This document shows positions 21,484 to 34,200 of a DNA stretch of 64,000 nt, in pieces. Within the stretch, counting starts at the first letter, position 1. Every line of letters starts with the position of its first letter. The notes under the pieces are model-generated. The model did not search any database and was not told where the DNA came from. It saw only the letters and a program-made list of their open reading frames with translations. Source of the DNA: Paraphoma chrysanthemicola (lineage: Eukaryota > Ascomycota > Dothideomycetes > Pleosporales > Phaeosphaeriaceae); assembly GCA_020744225.1 (NCBI GenBank), contig JAGMWG010000006.1, positions 1,798,001-1,862,000 of the forward strand, written 5' to 3'. Position numbers and translations under genes: made by a program.

Positions 21484-22526
21484 CTACTCTTCCTCGTCCT
21501 CTTCCTCCTGTCTCCTTCGTCCCCCGCCTGTGCTGCTTCTTCCTACGATCCTATCTGCCCTCTCACCCACGTACACGTCTCCCGTGCACTCCGTCTCACA
21601 TTTTGGACACTTCCTATTATCCCTGCCCCGTCCTCTGTAGTACGAATTCGCGCATGCATCATGCCATCTTACTCCACAGTCTCGGTTGTTGCACCTTATG
21701 CCATGCGTGACGATTTCTCTGCACCCTTCGCAATCCTTTATACGTATTACTGGCGTCTCGCCGTCGGCCACGTCGTCAGGCAAATCGTTATATGTCTCTT
21801 TCAAGTACGCTCGCAATTCCATGAGCGCGCGCGGCGCCAGGGAGTAATATTGTGCCGGCGATTTCTGGAAGAAGGATTGCTGTAACAACGTGGCGAGGAC
21901 GTCGTCGGCTTCAGCTATTGATATACCCGGGTCAGCAGACTGCGATTCGTCTGCGTCGAGGGTTGCTTGAGATTGTCTACTCCGTCGTATGCGTGCGAGG
22001 TTCGAAGCGTCGTTGTGTTTGATCGCCATGACTTCTCGTGTGTGTGTGTTGTTCGTGTCGAATATGTAGTCTAGCAGGCGTCGAACGTATGCGATCTCGC
22101 CTGCGGAGAATTTTGTTGCGAATTGTGTGAGTGCATCGGAAGTTTTGTTGACGAGTGCGTAGACGGTGAGTTTGTTTTGCTGATCCTTGGTGGAGCGAAT
22201 TTCGAAATCGTAGTGCGAGATTTTGGCATTGACCATCTGAATCGTGTTGGTGATTTGGGGTGCGGTGACGTCGCCTGTGGTCCATGGGCGTTCGGGATCT
22301 GTTCAATGCGTTAGTACTTGACGGAGAATGATAGCTGGACACCTCAAGGGCAGGGAACGAGAGGCTGCATACTGTGAGCGGTCATAACGGCCGCAAGTAT
22401 AGGCTTTATCTCGTCCGCTGTGAGGACATTGTGGGTAAGAAACGCGTGCAAGAAGGCGCGATGCACATAAGTGTACCCTTCATCTGGAGAGACGGCGCGG
22501 ACGAGAGGAGACTCATCGCGAGACAT
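21484..22526 (-). CDS. NSE1: SMC5/6 complex subunit Nse1, RING-like E3 ligase
   Basis: Nse1 with Nse3 and Nse4 bridges the SMC5/6 heads and acts in DNA repair; its RING-like domain carries ubiquitin-ligase activity. Exons are 22526-22373 and 22298-21484: 969 nt, 322 residues, usual for Nse1. The 74-nt intron uses donor GTATGC and an ACTAAC branch site. It joins the N-terminal winged-helix part (YVHRAFLHAFLTHNVLT) to PERPWTTGDVTAPQITN and ISHYDFEIRS. The C-terminal domain has the variant RING: CEGC, then C(N)5C, WHDAC and CPKC (about residues 240-290). A Glu-rich tail ends the protein. I chose the ATG at 22526 because the longer open frame starts at a TTG and has a stop just upstream. Confidence 0.9.
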
Positions 22527-24515
22527 GGCGTCGCCAGAATCAAGGGACGATGCGTTGCGTCGAAAATGGTTATACAATTGGCGTGACTATTCGCTATTCG
22601 AGGTGGGGATTCGCGTTCACGGACAGTGGGGAAGTCGCGGAGACGCGACGACACGTCTGCACGTGATTGCCATGCGTGAATTTTAGGAAAGCGCCACACT
22701 GCGAACAGCTTTCACTCTGAACGAACGCAAGACGTCGGAACGGCCTTGTGTAACGACCATCGTCTAATCTAGTTAGTAAACATCACTCTTGAACACCCCG
22801 AACATCTCCCACGCTTCAGGTCACGATGGCCGGATGTCGAAAGCCGAACTGAGCCCGAGCGTGAAGCTGCTAGGCGGAACGACGGTGTATCTCGGTAGCC
22901 ATGCCTGTACGGGCGCCTACACCCCTACCGTGTAGTGTGCCACGCGACATCTGGCGACCCCTGGAAGACTACACTAAAGCAGGGCATGCCGAGCGTTTCT
23001 CCTGATTCATGCAGAGATTGACACTCGAGACCTTTCGAACTGTCGATCTCGAAGGCGGTCTTCCGCTCAGGGCTGCTTGGCCCCTCCACTCGCTGTGATA
23101 GACGGCGGAGACAGTGTCACGGAGAACAACGGACGAGCTTCCGCGACAGTGCAGTAAACGCAGATCTCCAGGATCGCTGTTGGAGAATTCTTTTAGCTCT
23201 GTGGTCAATCTGCTGTTGGGCGGCCAGCTCGCCCAGCCGAATCATGAAATTGCGGTCAGTCCGCCTTGATTTTGGTTTCGTCATAGATGCCAGCTGCACA
23301 GAGTTTGAACAGCACTGGCCAGTCGACATGGACGTCGCTTGTTCACAGTAGAAGACTGAAGACGACTTGGGCATCAACTACTGAGGTCACAGCGGTATAG
23401 ACACTCTTTAGGGAATTCTGATCGACCTTCCTTTTCCTGAAGGGATGCTGTGCGAAACTGAAAGCGTGCGGCTAGGCGGGACGTCAGGGTCCAGTTTGCG
23501 GTCATTGGTGGGCCCTGGTTTCAGTCATGACGCTCGCCAGCTTGTTCTCGGAACGCGACAGCAGGTTTGTGCCTCGACAAAATCCCGCTGCCTCGATCAC
23601 CTGCCCTTGCAGACTCATCAATAAAAGCACCTGATGGACAGGGTCGCTTGGGCGCTGAGAGCACATCGTACGTTTCAGAGCGTGCACGTCGCATGAGCAT
23701 TGAATGTGGCATTAAATGTACACCGCTAAGGAAGCGATGTCGCAATTCAGGGCAGGCGATGGCTGAACGATAAGCCGGCGGCACTGCTGACGATGAACAC
23801 GGGAATGAATGTCTAGATCCCGGGGTCTCTCCAGCTACCGCTGCCCTGCCTTGGCCCGAGTGTGTTGGGGCCATTTGCAATCATAGCCCCTCGTCTGCTC
23901 TTCGATCTTACTTATTGTCTCCGATCCGCTCTCCCAATCCTCTACATCGCCAGGTATCTCTCCGCCCGCGTCCCTTGGTTCTACCCTCCGCTGGCCATTC
24001 CGCCCCGACGGCCCAGCCCTATTTTCGTCTCTGGTCACGAGCCAACCGTTTCAGGCACCTTTTCTCCCTGATCGCGGCGGTCCCTGCGTTTCCTGTTAGC
24101 GAATATCCTGCATTACGACATTCGCGCTTCATTCGTCCGCGGCACGAGAGCAGCAACACAGCCTGGCCTTGCGGTCACGCCCTTCGCTGTTTAGTAATTG
24201 CGCCTCGCGTACCGAACCGCAATCGTCCAGCTGCGATTTCAAAGGCGTTGTGGCTGTGGCTGTCGGCGTTGTGTTTGTCAGACAGTTGAGGAAGTCGCCG
24301 CAGCCACCCTGTGACGTCAGTCCTCTGCCAGTCCTCCCCTTTCAGCGCTGGTGACGGCAACCCCCATCCTCTCACGCACCACCCGCCTTCGAAACGACCA
24401 ACAACCCACGTCCGCCCACCTGTCCCCATATTCCATGCACCTATATCCTACAGCCTCACGCGCAACTTTACCAGGCCCACGCATCAATCTCTGACGCGTC
24501 GGTGCCCCCCACACA
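22527..24515. other. long intergenic region between NSE1 and the phosphatase gene
   Basis: About 2 kb between two divergent genes. The last 250 bases before 24516 are pyrimidine-rich, as expected for a fungal promoter and 5' leader. The many short open frames show no motif. Confidence 0.55.
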
Positions 24516-27178
24516 ATGTCTACACCAGCGTTATCTCCACGACCGCGCGGTGCCTCTTCCTCGCACCTGTCCAGCTCCCGCCCCCGATCGACACAGCCGA
24601 TGACTAGGCCAAGTACTTCCTTACATCCAACCGTAGTACCTCCACCCCTCACTCCCCGCATGAACGGGGTAGCAAAGACACCGAGCCATGTGCACATTGC
24701 GAAAAAGGAGCCGGGCACGCCGTCGCCAAATTACTTCCAGCTCGCAGTGAATGCCAGCGACCACTTCTCGTCCAGCGCCGCTCAGCACATTCGCGGAAAC
24801 TGGAGTCCTCCCACCTCAAATGTCCGCTCGACAGCTGCAGCCTCTCCGCGAATGATACCCGTTGAGCAGAATCCCGAGTTTGAGCAATTTAGAAGGCAGT
24901 CGGAGAACAATCGAGGCTTCGCTCTGGGCAGCTTTAACTTCACACCGGCTGCTGTGCCTTCGACAGGCGGCTCATATTTCGGCACCGTCCAGACACCAGT
25001 GTCGCCCCAATCCATGGGAGCCCCAGCTGCTGTCAGCGGCGACAAGCCGCCGGCTGATGTATCAAAGGACGATGAACATCCCCAGAAGCCACGATCCCCA
25101 AAGCGAATGCTATCTACCGAATCGTCCATGTTCCCAGATCGCCCAAGGAGAAATTCGCCCGCAAGCTTTGAAGGCTTCGGACGTACAGATGCCATAGCAG
25201 AGTTCGCTGAGGAGCGCAATGCGCGACCTTCGCTACCACCAAAGCAATCCCTCCACATCCCAATGAAGAGTCATCGCGCAGAAACCCTACCAGCGACCAT
25301 CACAGACGACCAGCAGTCCGAGGGACCAACCATGGCTACCGCGCAGTACATCGTCAATATTCTCGAGTCTGCCGTGGAAGAGGTCCTTCTTCTTGACCTT
25401 CGTGTGTCAACACAATATGCCAAAGCCCGCATAGGAGGCGCCCTCAGCCTTTGCATACCCACTACACTCCTAAAACGAGCTTCTTTCAACGTGCAAAAAC
25501 TAGCCGAAACTTTCAAAGACGACGAATCACGCCAAAAGTTTGAACGATGGAGGAACAGTAAACACATCATAGTATACGATGCAAACTCCGCTCAGATGAA
25601 GGATGCCGCAACATGTATTAACACGTTAAAGAAATTCACGAACGAGGGCTGGTCTGGCGGCACATACATCATTCGTGGCGGCTTTCAAGAATTCTCAGAG
25701 AGGTTCCCTGCTTGGATTACGCAAGCGAGCTCCAGCAGTCCTATGACATCGGCCACAGCGTCGCTCCAACTCGACTCTGGCCTCCCTTCCGTCGCACCTG
25801 TTATCGGCGGCTGCCCTATGCCCGCAACTCAGAACGCTGCGAACCCCTTCTTCGGCAACATTCGCCAAAACATGGACCTCATCGGCGGTGTTGGGCAAAT
25901 GCCTATCAAGCACCCTGAAAGCATGACAAAGTCAATTGAAGAAGAAATGCCCACCTGGCTTCATCAGGCGTCCGACGAGCGAGACAATGGTAAGACAGTA
26001 TCGGAGAGATTTCTGCACATCGAGAAGCGCGAGCAAAAACGGATGCAAGAAGCATTGTCCGGCAAGGTTGTCTACGGAACTCCTACCGGATTGGGTGCGT
26101 CCAAGCAGATCCAAATTGCTGGTATTGAGAAGGGTTCAAAGAACCGCTACAACAACATTTGGCCTTACGAGCACTCTCGTGTGAAGCTTCAAGGAGCAAA
26201 CGAGGATAGTTGCGATTATGTCAACGCCAACCACGTCCAAGCTGCATACTCGAACAAGCGCTACATTGCGACTCAGGGTCCCATACCCGCTACGTTCAAG
26301 GTAAGTCCCTACGCTATATATTGCTCTACGTACCTACTGACATGGTGTAGGACTTTTGGAAAGTGGTGTGGCAAGAAGATGTACGCGTCATTGTTATGCT
26401 CACCGCCGAACAAGAAGGTGGTCAAGTGAAGGCACACAACTACTGGTCTGACAAGCAGTTTGGTCACCTGCATCTAAGTTCATTGGGCGAGCACAGAGCC
26501 TCTCTCGAGCCGGCCAAGATCCATCGTCACCGCGAGCAATCACGTCCCACACTAGGGCAACGTCGCTCAACGAACCCTCCTCGTCCGGCAAACGTCTCCA
26601 AACAATCTTCGACCAGCTCACCTAGTTCCGACCAGCCTTATGTCATTGTTCGCCGATTCACTCTTTCAAACGATGAAGAGCCATTCGAGCGCATGCGCGA
26701 AATCACCCAGCTGCAGTACTCTAATTGGCCTGATTTCGGTGCTCCTGCACACCCTACTCATCTTCTTGGCTTGATTGAGCAAACAGACGCGGTCGTCCGC
26801 TACTACAATGGCAGCTCGCCGTCCAAGCCAGAGCCACAGAACAGCCGCCCCATCGTCGTCCACTGCTCCGCTGGCTGTGGTCGGACCGGAACCTTCTGCA
26901 CAGTCGATTCCGTTCTCGACATGCTTAAACGACAAAGGCAGACGCGACACGCAAGGCAGGGCACGCCGATGGATATTGACTCACGCGAGAAGTCGAAGCC
27001 GAAAAACGAGCGGGAGAATGGCAGCTGGATTACTAACGACGAAGTGGACCTGATCGCAAAGACAGTAGAGGATTTCCGGCTGCAGCGCTTGAGCATGGTC
27101 CAAAGTCTACGACAATTTGTGCTCTGCTACGAAAGCGTTATGGAGTGGCTGGTAGAGCAGCAACCAAAGTCTGCATAG
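24516..27178 (+). CDS. rhodanese-like plus protein-tyrosine phosphatase (Pyp1/Pyp2 type)
   Basis: Removes phosphate from tyrosine, most likely from stress-activated MAP kinases as in fission yeast Pyp1/Pyp2. Exons 24516-26300 and 26351-27178 give 870 residues. The first 270 are disordered and Ser/Pro-rich. A rhodanese-like domain (about 275-405) starts ILESAVEEVLLLDLRVSTQYAKARI and has a HIIVYDANSAQ loop without the catalytic Cys, so it is probably a docking module. The PTP domain (about 520-865) has NRYNNIWPYEHSRVKL, DYVNANHV, YIATQGP, FWKVVWQEDVRVIVML (across the intron), the WPD loop YSNWPDFGAP near 720, and the active site HCSAGCGRTG near 766. The residues needed for catalysis (Cys, Arg, WPD Asp) are all present. 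An extended Ser/Pro loop of about 50 residues interrupts the PTP domain after HLSSLGEHRA. Confidence 0.93.
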
Positions 27179-27831
27179 ACGAAACGCCTCCTACATCAGG
27201 AAGGACATGTGGCACCAGTTTTGACTTGGTAGCCACGACACGAATATACTTACGATAAACACGAAAACGGATAGGGACGGCGAACGGTGTGCTGCATCAT
27301 CAGTATGGCTCATTGGGAGGCGCCCTGCATTGCTTGCTTATGCTTAGAGTATACATTTTTGCATTGGGAACGGATCCGGCTATAGGGTGGAGTAGCATTA
27401 TCATGAGCGGTTCATGCTCTGGGTCATCTAGCAAGTTTTTCAATTCAAACTTTACATTTGTTTAATTGCAGAATTCTAGTATCGAGAATCTGTGACAGCT
27501 AGTCATAAGACGTTACTAATATGGATGATGTGATGGTAATCCAATTGATCAAAACCCTACATGAGGCCGTTGGGCATGAGGAACAGTGTGTCTTGCCCTA
27601 CAAGTTGGTGCATGTCCTGCGGCGAAAACATTAGGCCAAACTGGGCATCGTGATTGCCTACCTCGCGCAATGAGCCGCAAGGGGTTTAGCGGCAAAGCTG
27701 GCTGATTACCGAAGGAAAGCTTACGATGCCCTTCTCTCCCTTCCATAAGATCTGACCGTTTCCAGTATTTTCTTCTGTGTACTTCCATTCACTCGCCATG
27801 TTATATTTGTGCCCCACAAGATAACAGCAAT
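27179..27831. other. intergenic, no gene seen
   Basis: 650 bases between two genes on the plus strand. It should hold the 3' end of the phosphatase gene and the promoter of the zinc-cluster gene. No motif stands out. Confidence 0.5.
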
Positions 27832-29445
27832 ATGGTGAATGTTGGTGGCAGATCCAAAGGATGCTCCGCGTGCCGCCGCCGTCGGGTGAAATGCGGTGAG
27901 TAATAGACCGTCTACAGACCGAGCTTCGCGACGCATTTGCTAATTCAGCAGCAAAAAGATCTCACGCAGCCGGTCTGTCTACGGTGTCAAAGAGCTGGTC
28001 TCGATTGCGATGGGCCGAGACAAGACTTGGCATTTGTTGAAGCTACGATTGTGCCGTCGAGAAGGAAAGTCGAACAACCTGGCAGCGGAGCATCATCGCA
28101 TGCCTCCTCGCCAGAAGCAGGACCTTCTACGACTACTCAGATTGAAAGTGGTGGGCCATCCGGGTTCAACGTTGGCGGCCTTACTGACGTCCCGGCACCA
28201 ATCATGGAAACCTCATCGGCGCTTCAACTCGGGCGTTTATCACCCGTATTGCAAGACAAACCGCAAGAGGTCTACATCATGTTCACCCGAAAGTTTATCG
28301 CAGAAGGTGGGCCAGTCGATCTAGCTTTACGCGAGCTTCAATCTCGCGACATTACTCGGCTTGAGACAAGCAGAACAGCTGACTGTGAGACCGCGCATTT
28401 ACGTGCCGCGCTCAGTTTCGCGACGATTGTCTTCGGCGCAAAGAATCGGCAGACTTCAGTCACCCAGCAAGGATACCTCAGCCATGGAGCTACGTTGCAG
28501 CATCTTAATCAAGCTCTTTCCAGGTTGGATTGCCACAAGTATGATGAGGTCATCGTCTCCGTGACAACTTTGGCAATGCAGGAAATGCTTGTCCCTTCAG
28601 GCCCGAAGTTCTTTCTAAACCATATGTCGGGACTGGAGAAGCTGCTAGATCTCCGAGACCCGCAATTGCAGTGTTCCCCGAAGACGCTTAGCCTCTACAA
28701 GTGTCTCCGGCATATGTTATTGTTTGCAGCTCTCAGCGCAGGTCGAGCATCTATTCTTGCGCAGCCGGGATGGAAAAGACTGCTTTCGCAGCATTGTGAG
28801 AGCGAGGAAGAGAAGCAGGAACAGCGTCTGTACGACGTTGTTGCTGACTGCTCTGTGCTGATTCCTGAGCGAGATAATTTGCGGAGAGTGTGGAACTCTG
28901 ATGATCAAGAGCATACCGAAGAGGCGGACAGCATCCAACAAAGAGCAGATCAACTGCTTGAGCAACTTCGACAGTGGCGAGACAGGTGGCTTTCCGATCC
29001 CAACAACTCCTTCACCGAGACACCAATGTATGGTGCTCAGGCGCCGCCTCCCACGGATCTTCTTCGCGACGAAACGTCTCACGGTGTCACCGACCTGGTT
29101 TTCTCGAGCATATCCTCTGCCTCGCTATTCATGTTATACAACATAGCATGTCTTCACGTGTTGCAAATCAATCTTTCGCTGGCCACTGCTACACACTCTT
29201 CAGCGAAGAAAGAAGAGTATTTAGCAGCTGCGCATGCATCTATCTTGGAGATATGCAGAAGCATGCCATACTGTCTCGACGAAGAGTTACACAAAGAGTT
29301 GCATGCAGGACCAGTGGCATTTTGGGCGGCTCAAGTGGCAGCATCAGTGCTCAAGGACGATTCTTCAGATGAGGGCAGATTCCTACAAGAGCTCCTCGGA
29401 CGCAAGAGTGGTGGGGGCGGCTCTGCGATTGTGTGGGAAAGCTGA
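27832..29445 (+). CDS. Zn2Cys6 fungal transcription factor
   Basis: A DNA-binding regulator of unknown target. Exons 27832-27895 and 27959-29445 give 516 residues. The binuclear zinc cluster is split by the intron: CSACRRRRVKC in exon 1 and C-x2-C-x6-C (VCLRCQRAGLDC) in exon 2. The spacing is C2C6C6C2C6C, a proper cluster, only if the acceptor is the AAAAAG just before base 27959; earlier AGs break the frame. The rest resembles the fungal-specific factor family 2: VYIMFTRKFIAEGGPVD, helices through the middle and LFMLYNIACLHVLQ near the end. Neighbours do not form an obvious pathway, so no target is proposed. Confidence 0.88.
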
Positions 29446-29881
29446 CGCTGCGCGGATCCAACAGAGCTAGAGTATTTCCAGCCGGATCTGATAAGCGCAG
29501 ATTGCCCATTGCGTTATCGACGAAGAGCACAAACGGCTCGGACCAAAAGCTAACAAGCCTGGCCAAAGCTGCGATCATGGTCCCACCGAATGCTGGTCAG
29601 GCAGCGCATAAGGTGTGATTGGTCTTTTCGTGGGGCTATGCGTTGTTACACAATATGAGGCTGAGCAATCATGGGGCCACACTATACCATATGCCCCGCT
29701 TTGACAGGTGCTTGAGCATGCCGATCTACTGCACCACAACAGATATTGCGAGGCTGAGGGTTCAGAAATAGTTGTGAACAGTAGTACCACAGTCACCCTT
29801 GGGTACAATTCAAGCTATTAAAGGGAATCTCGTCCAGCTCAGACCAAAGCACCATCCTCAGCAAAGCAAAAGTCAGCGAAG
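29446..29881. other. intergenic, no gene seen
   Basis: 436 bases between two plus-strand genes, the likely promoter of the DUF3176 gene. Nothing stands out. Confidence 0.5.
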
Positions 29882-32104
29882 ATGGACTCTGGAATTGTTT
29901 CTCCAATAGATCATACACCAATCGCTACCCAAAACGATGACTTATCGCGAGACAATGACACCCCGCGCCTTCTGCATCCTGCGTCGAATGACCAAGCAGT
30001 GACAGCACAACAAGGTATTGGTCACGCCTCAATGAACTCGTTACAAACAACTTCGACCTTCGCTGATAATTTCGACCACCAATCTTCCCAAACCGCTTTG
30101 CTGTCTGCCAAATGCTCAGATCCTTCTGCTGTGGGGAAACCTATTCCTCGTCCTTTTCACTATACGACACGGGGTACTATCGCCTCCTGGTCTTTTGAAA
30201 TAATTGCAGTATTCATAAGCAAGGCAGCCATCATCGCAGCGATTGCGGTTCTCCGTAGTTATGATAATCGACCTTTAAATGCCTGGACATTCTCCTTGAC
30301 GCTCAACACAATCATCGCAACCCTTGGCACTTTGGCCAGGACCACTCTTGCGTTCGCCATCAGTGCTTGCATTGGACAACAGAAATGGAGCTGGTTTCGG
30401 AGGAGGTCTGATGGCCTCGTAGCATTCGAGCGATTCGATGAGGCCAGTCGTGGGCCTTGGGGCGGCACTCGTCTCTTTGTGTGGCTCCGTCTCAGGTGTG
30501 TCAATGTCGACGACGCAAATGCGACACAGCTTTTCTGACAACGTAGCAGACACTGGGCAGCTCTCGGAGCTTTAGTGACTGTTGGTACTGTGGCGTTTGA
30601 TCCCTTTCTTCAGGCAGTCATTACGACGTATGGGAGGTTAGACGGTGTCATCATTGAGCCTGGCGCAAGTATAGGCAACGCTCTCAGGGTGGACGGAGGC
30701 AAGACCATCAAATTGGCGGTGCCTCCCCCGATTGACCTCAACGCTCTTCCAGGTGGGCCGAACAGACTGCAAGAAAACACCAATCGTCCCGAATTCTGGC
30801 TACTGAGCTCAATCTACAACGGATTGACCAATACAACAACCCAGCGAAGTGAAAGCACGGCTTTTCAGTGTGCTACTGGTAATTGTACCTGGGCTCCATA
30901 TGTATCAGCTGCGGTCTGCAATAAGTGCAGAGATGTTTCGGACGCGCTAGGAGTAACAACTGGGTCCGGAAACGATGGGTCTTATATCCCCAACCCATCG
31001 AACATTCGATTACGAGACAACTATACGAACTATTTACTGCCCTATGCTAGCATTCGAAACTGGGACTTCTATTTCGATGACCGCAACAAATATCGTGGGC
31101 CCAATTGGTGGAGGTATACAACGAATGGAGGCAGCATGTATGCTCGAACTCTGATGACGGCCAACACCACGTATCATCCGAAGCAGACTGTCAGTTTTCA
31201 AGATATGGAGACTCTCATAATGGCTTTTGTCATGCTGCGGGCTCCAGATGAGTGGTTGAATCTGCAATTCCCGTGGAATGAGACCAGGCCGGTCGCGACC
31301 GAATGCGCACTCTACTTGTGTGCGAATGCATACAACACAACCACCCGAAACAATGTCTTACACGAGGAAATACTCGCATCGTGGACGAATAGAGATGCCG
31401 CATCGTATGCATATACGTCTCATCTGATTAATCTCGAGAACAAGACCGAAGCCTTGGATGCAGCTCACCGAATCCAGCTCTACGATCCAAAATTTGATTA
31501 CGAGAGACACGATCTGCGTCTAACTGTCCCCGCCGAAGTCGCAGACAAATGGCAGCTCCGTACAGGCGGCGTCAATATCACACAGAGCTTCATTGGAACG
31601 CTATCTGAGTCGCTCATAGCGAGCAGGGGACTGGACATCGAAACACGCACGAATTCCTCGCTCATGTTATTCCCGGACATCTATTCATCGGTCGTAATAG
31701 ACGCCTTGTGGAACTCGACGAATCTTACCACAACCTTCGACAATGTCGCCAAGAGTATCACGAATCGCATGCGCGATGTGTCTCTAGATCGCCAGCCCGG
31801 CAAAACGCAGACCTGGGTGATTTACGTCCGCGTCAAGTGGGCATACCTAGCTTACCCTATAAGCATGCTTGTGTTTGGCATCTCGTATGTCTTTTGCACA
31901 ATTGTGGAGTCAATGAGTCTTCGAATGCCGGTGTGGAAAGAAAGGGCATTGCCGACACTGATTTATGGGTTGAATGATGAGACGCAGAGATTACTGAGGA
32001 AAAAAGAGTGGGGTGACGAGAAGGAGGAGAAAAAGACTGGGGAGGTTAAAGTTAGGTTCAGGATGGATGAGAAAGAGAGGTGTATGAGGCTTGTTGCTGA
32101 TTGA
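29882..32104 (+). CDS. DUF3176-type fungal membrane protein
   Basis: Exons 29882-30495 and 30550-32104 give 722 residues. After a disordered N-terminus of about 100 residues, the DUF3176 region begins with WSFEIIAVFISKAAIIAAI, followed by NRPLNAWTFSLTLNTIIATL, a third helix near TTLAFAISACIGQ, QKWSWFRR, and FDEASRGPWGG. HWAALGALVTVGTVAFDP follows just after the intron. A large Cys- and Asn-rich domain (FQCATGNCTW, CNKC, many NxT/S sites) probably faces outside. One helix (WAYLAYPISMLVFGISYVF) lies near the C-terminus, followed by a charged cytosolic tail. Function of the family is unknown. The many sequons suggest a secretory-pathway membrane protein, by inference. Confidence 0.87.
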
Positions 32105-32707
32105 AAGACCGGGATATTTCATAGAGGTACTTATTGTCCATCTTTCTTTCGATTGGGATCAGCGGCGTTGTGGTGTCCAGCAGCTCTTCGAGCGACTTGA
32201 AGGAGGTCAAGCATTCTCCCAGCCAGCATTCCTTTGTCGACGAATCTCCTACGCATCTATTAGCAGTACCGCGTTCCTCAGCATTGAGATCTGTACTAAA
32301 ACACCCCCGCTGGGTCAGCATTAGCGAGCGCGTACTCGACTTGTTCACTTCCTAGTTTCAGGGTGCGTCAAGTATGGGCAATAAATCGATCAGGTGTGTC
32401 CCAACCAAGATCTGCGGGTGGTGATTTTGGGTATCACTATGCAATCGCAACGTATAGGACTTGATGTTCATGCAATGCTGCTTCAATATTTCGAAGCGTC
32501 TAGAACCCCACCAACCCCGCCAAGCTACAAATCACAAAGAATGCGGGGATCTTCGCATGACGTCGTAATTGCCCGAGGTCGATCAATTATTTGTAAGTGT
32601 GTATGCACAGTTAAATAGCCGACTACGCAAGTTGCCTATTACCTGTGTCCCTTTAATTATTATTACTATCGTTCCTTTGTTATACTTCACAACCTGCAAA
32701 TCCAAAA
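32105..32707. other. intergenic, promoter of the aldehyde dehydrogenase gene
   Basis: 600 bases between two plus-strand genes. The last 60 bases before the ATG are AT-rich, typical of a 5' leader. No gene is seen. Confidence 0.5.
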
Positions 32708-34200
32708 ATGGCATCCCCCAAACTCCTCAGCGGCTCCTTTTCGCACATCATCAATGGCAAGGCGTACGATGCCAAAGGCGCTAAGACGCTGGATGTCATC
32801 AACCCCGCAACCGAAGAAGTTATTGCCTCAGTCCCCATTGCGACTCGCGCAGTGCTCGACGAGGCCGTCGACTATTCCCAGAAGGCATTCGACTCGTGGT
32901 CCAAGACCAGCTGGCAAGAGCGCGCAAAGTTGATCCAAGACGTTGGTAAGGAATGGAAGTCCATCAGCAAGGATCTCGCCGAGCTGCTCGTGCATGAGCA
33001 GGGCAAGGCGTCCGCATTCGCTCAGGGCGAAGTTGACTTGGTCAACGAATGGTTTGAGCGTATGCCTGCCATGGAAATCAAAGACAAGGTCGTGTGGGAG
33101 AATGACGAGTCGCGAGCCATTGAGCAGTACGTTCCTTTGGGTGTCACGGCTGGCATTGTTCCATGGAACTTTCCTGTCCTGCTCATGGTCTGGAAAATTA
33201 TCCCTGCTGTCTTGACCGGTAACACCATTATCATCAAGCCCTCGCCTTTCACGCCCCTTTGTGACGTGCGGGTTGTTGAGCTTTTCAACAAGTACCTCCC
33301 GCCGGGCGTTGTCCAGATTGTCCTCGGTGACGACAACCTTGGTCCTTGGGTCACGGAACATCCAAAGATCCGTAAGATTTCTTTCACTGGCAGCACAGCG
33401 ACTGGTCGCTTGGTGGCGAAGAGCTGTTCGGCCACCTTGAAACGCTTCACACTGGAACTGGGCGGCAACGATGCTTGTATCGTTTTGCCAGACATTGACG
33501 TCGAAAAGGTCGCACCAACGATCTTGCTGAGCGCCTTCTTCAACTCCGGTCAAGTCTGCCATGCAGCCAAGCGTATCTACGTCCACGAAGATATCTATGA
33601 TAAGGTTTCCAAGGCTCTAGTCGAAGCAGCTAAGCAAGCGGGCGTGGGACCTGGTAACAAGGAAGGCGTCATGTACGGCCCATTGAACAACAGACAAGTC
33701 TATGAGAAAGTCAGCGAATTTTTTGCCGAGTCGCAAAAAGATGGACACGACTTTTTGACAGGTGGTCAAATCCCTGACGGCGCTGGATTCTTCGCACCAT
33801 TGACTCTGGTCAACAACCCACCAGAAAACAGCCGTCTCGTGCAAGAAGAGCCATTTGGTCCGATTGTGCCATTGCTCAAATGGAAGGACGACCAAGACTT
33901 GTTGAAGCGTGTGAACGACTCGAACTGGGGATTGGGTGCGACCATTTATGGCAAGGACTTGGCTCGTGTCGAGAAGTTGGCTCGGCAGGTCGAGGCCGGT
34001 GTTGTGTGGACCAATACCATGATGCAGCAACATCCAGTAAGTTTTTGGAAGACCAAAAGGAAAGTTTTGTGGTTGCTAACACTTCGTCAAAGGAAGTTCC
34101 GTTCGGTGGCTTCAAGGGCAGTGGTATTGGCTGTGAGAATGGAGAGGCTGGTCTCAAGGGCTGGTGCCAAGTGCGCAGTTTGTACCTGGCAAAAGCATAG
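32708..34200 (+). CDS. NAD(P)-dependent aldehyde dehydrogenase
   Basis: Oxidises an aldehyde to the acid with NAD(P). Exons 32708-34036 and 34093-34200 give 478 residues, the normal ALDH size. Signatures are VTAGIVPWNFPVLLMVWK, TGNTIIIKPSPFTPL, ISFTGSTATGRLV, the Glu motif LELGGNDACIV and the Cys motif FFNSGQVCHAAKRIYV, then EEPFGPIVP and PFGGFKGSGIGCENGEAGL. Both catalytic residues are present. Splicing of the 56-nt intron (GTAAGT to AAAG) is needed for the proper end GLKGWCQVRSLYLAKA; reading on without splicing changes the frame and gives an unlike tail up to 34348. It belongs to the cytosolic NAD-ALDH branch without a targeting signal. The substrate cannot be told. Confidence 0.93.

Noticed and set aside
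21406..21885. 159-codon plus-strand frame opposite NSE1
   Set aside because: Lies opposite the NSE1 RING region and is Cys/Ser/Pro-rich without family features.
32828..33586. 252-codon minus-strand frame opposite the aldehyde dehydrogenase
   Set aside because: Mirror of a conserved coding region with high codon bias; no motif of its own.
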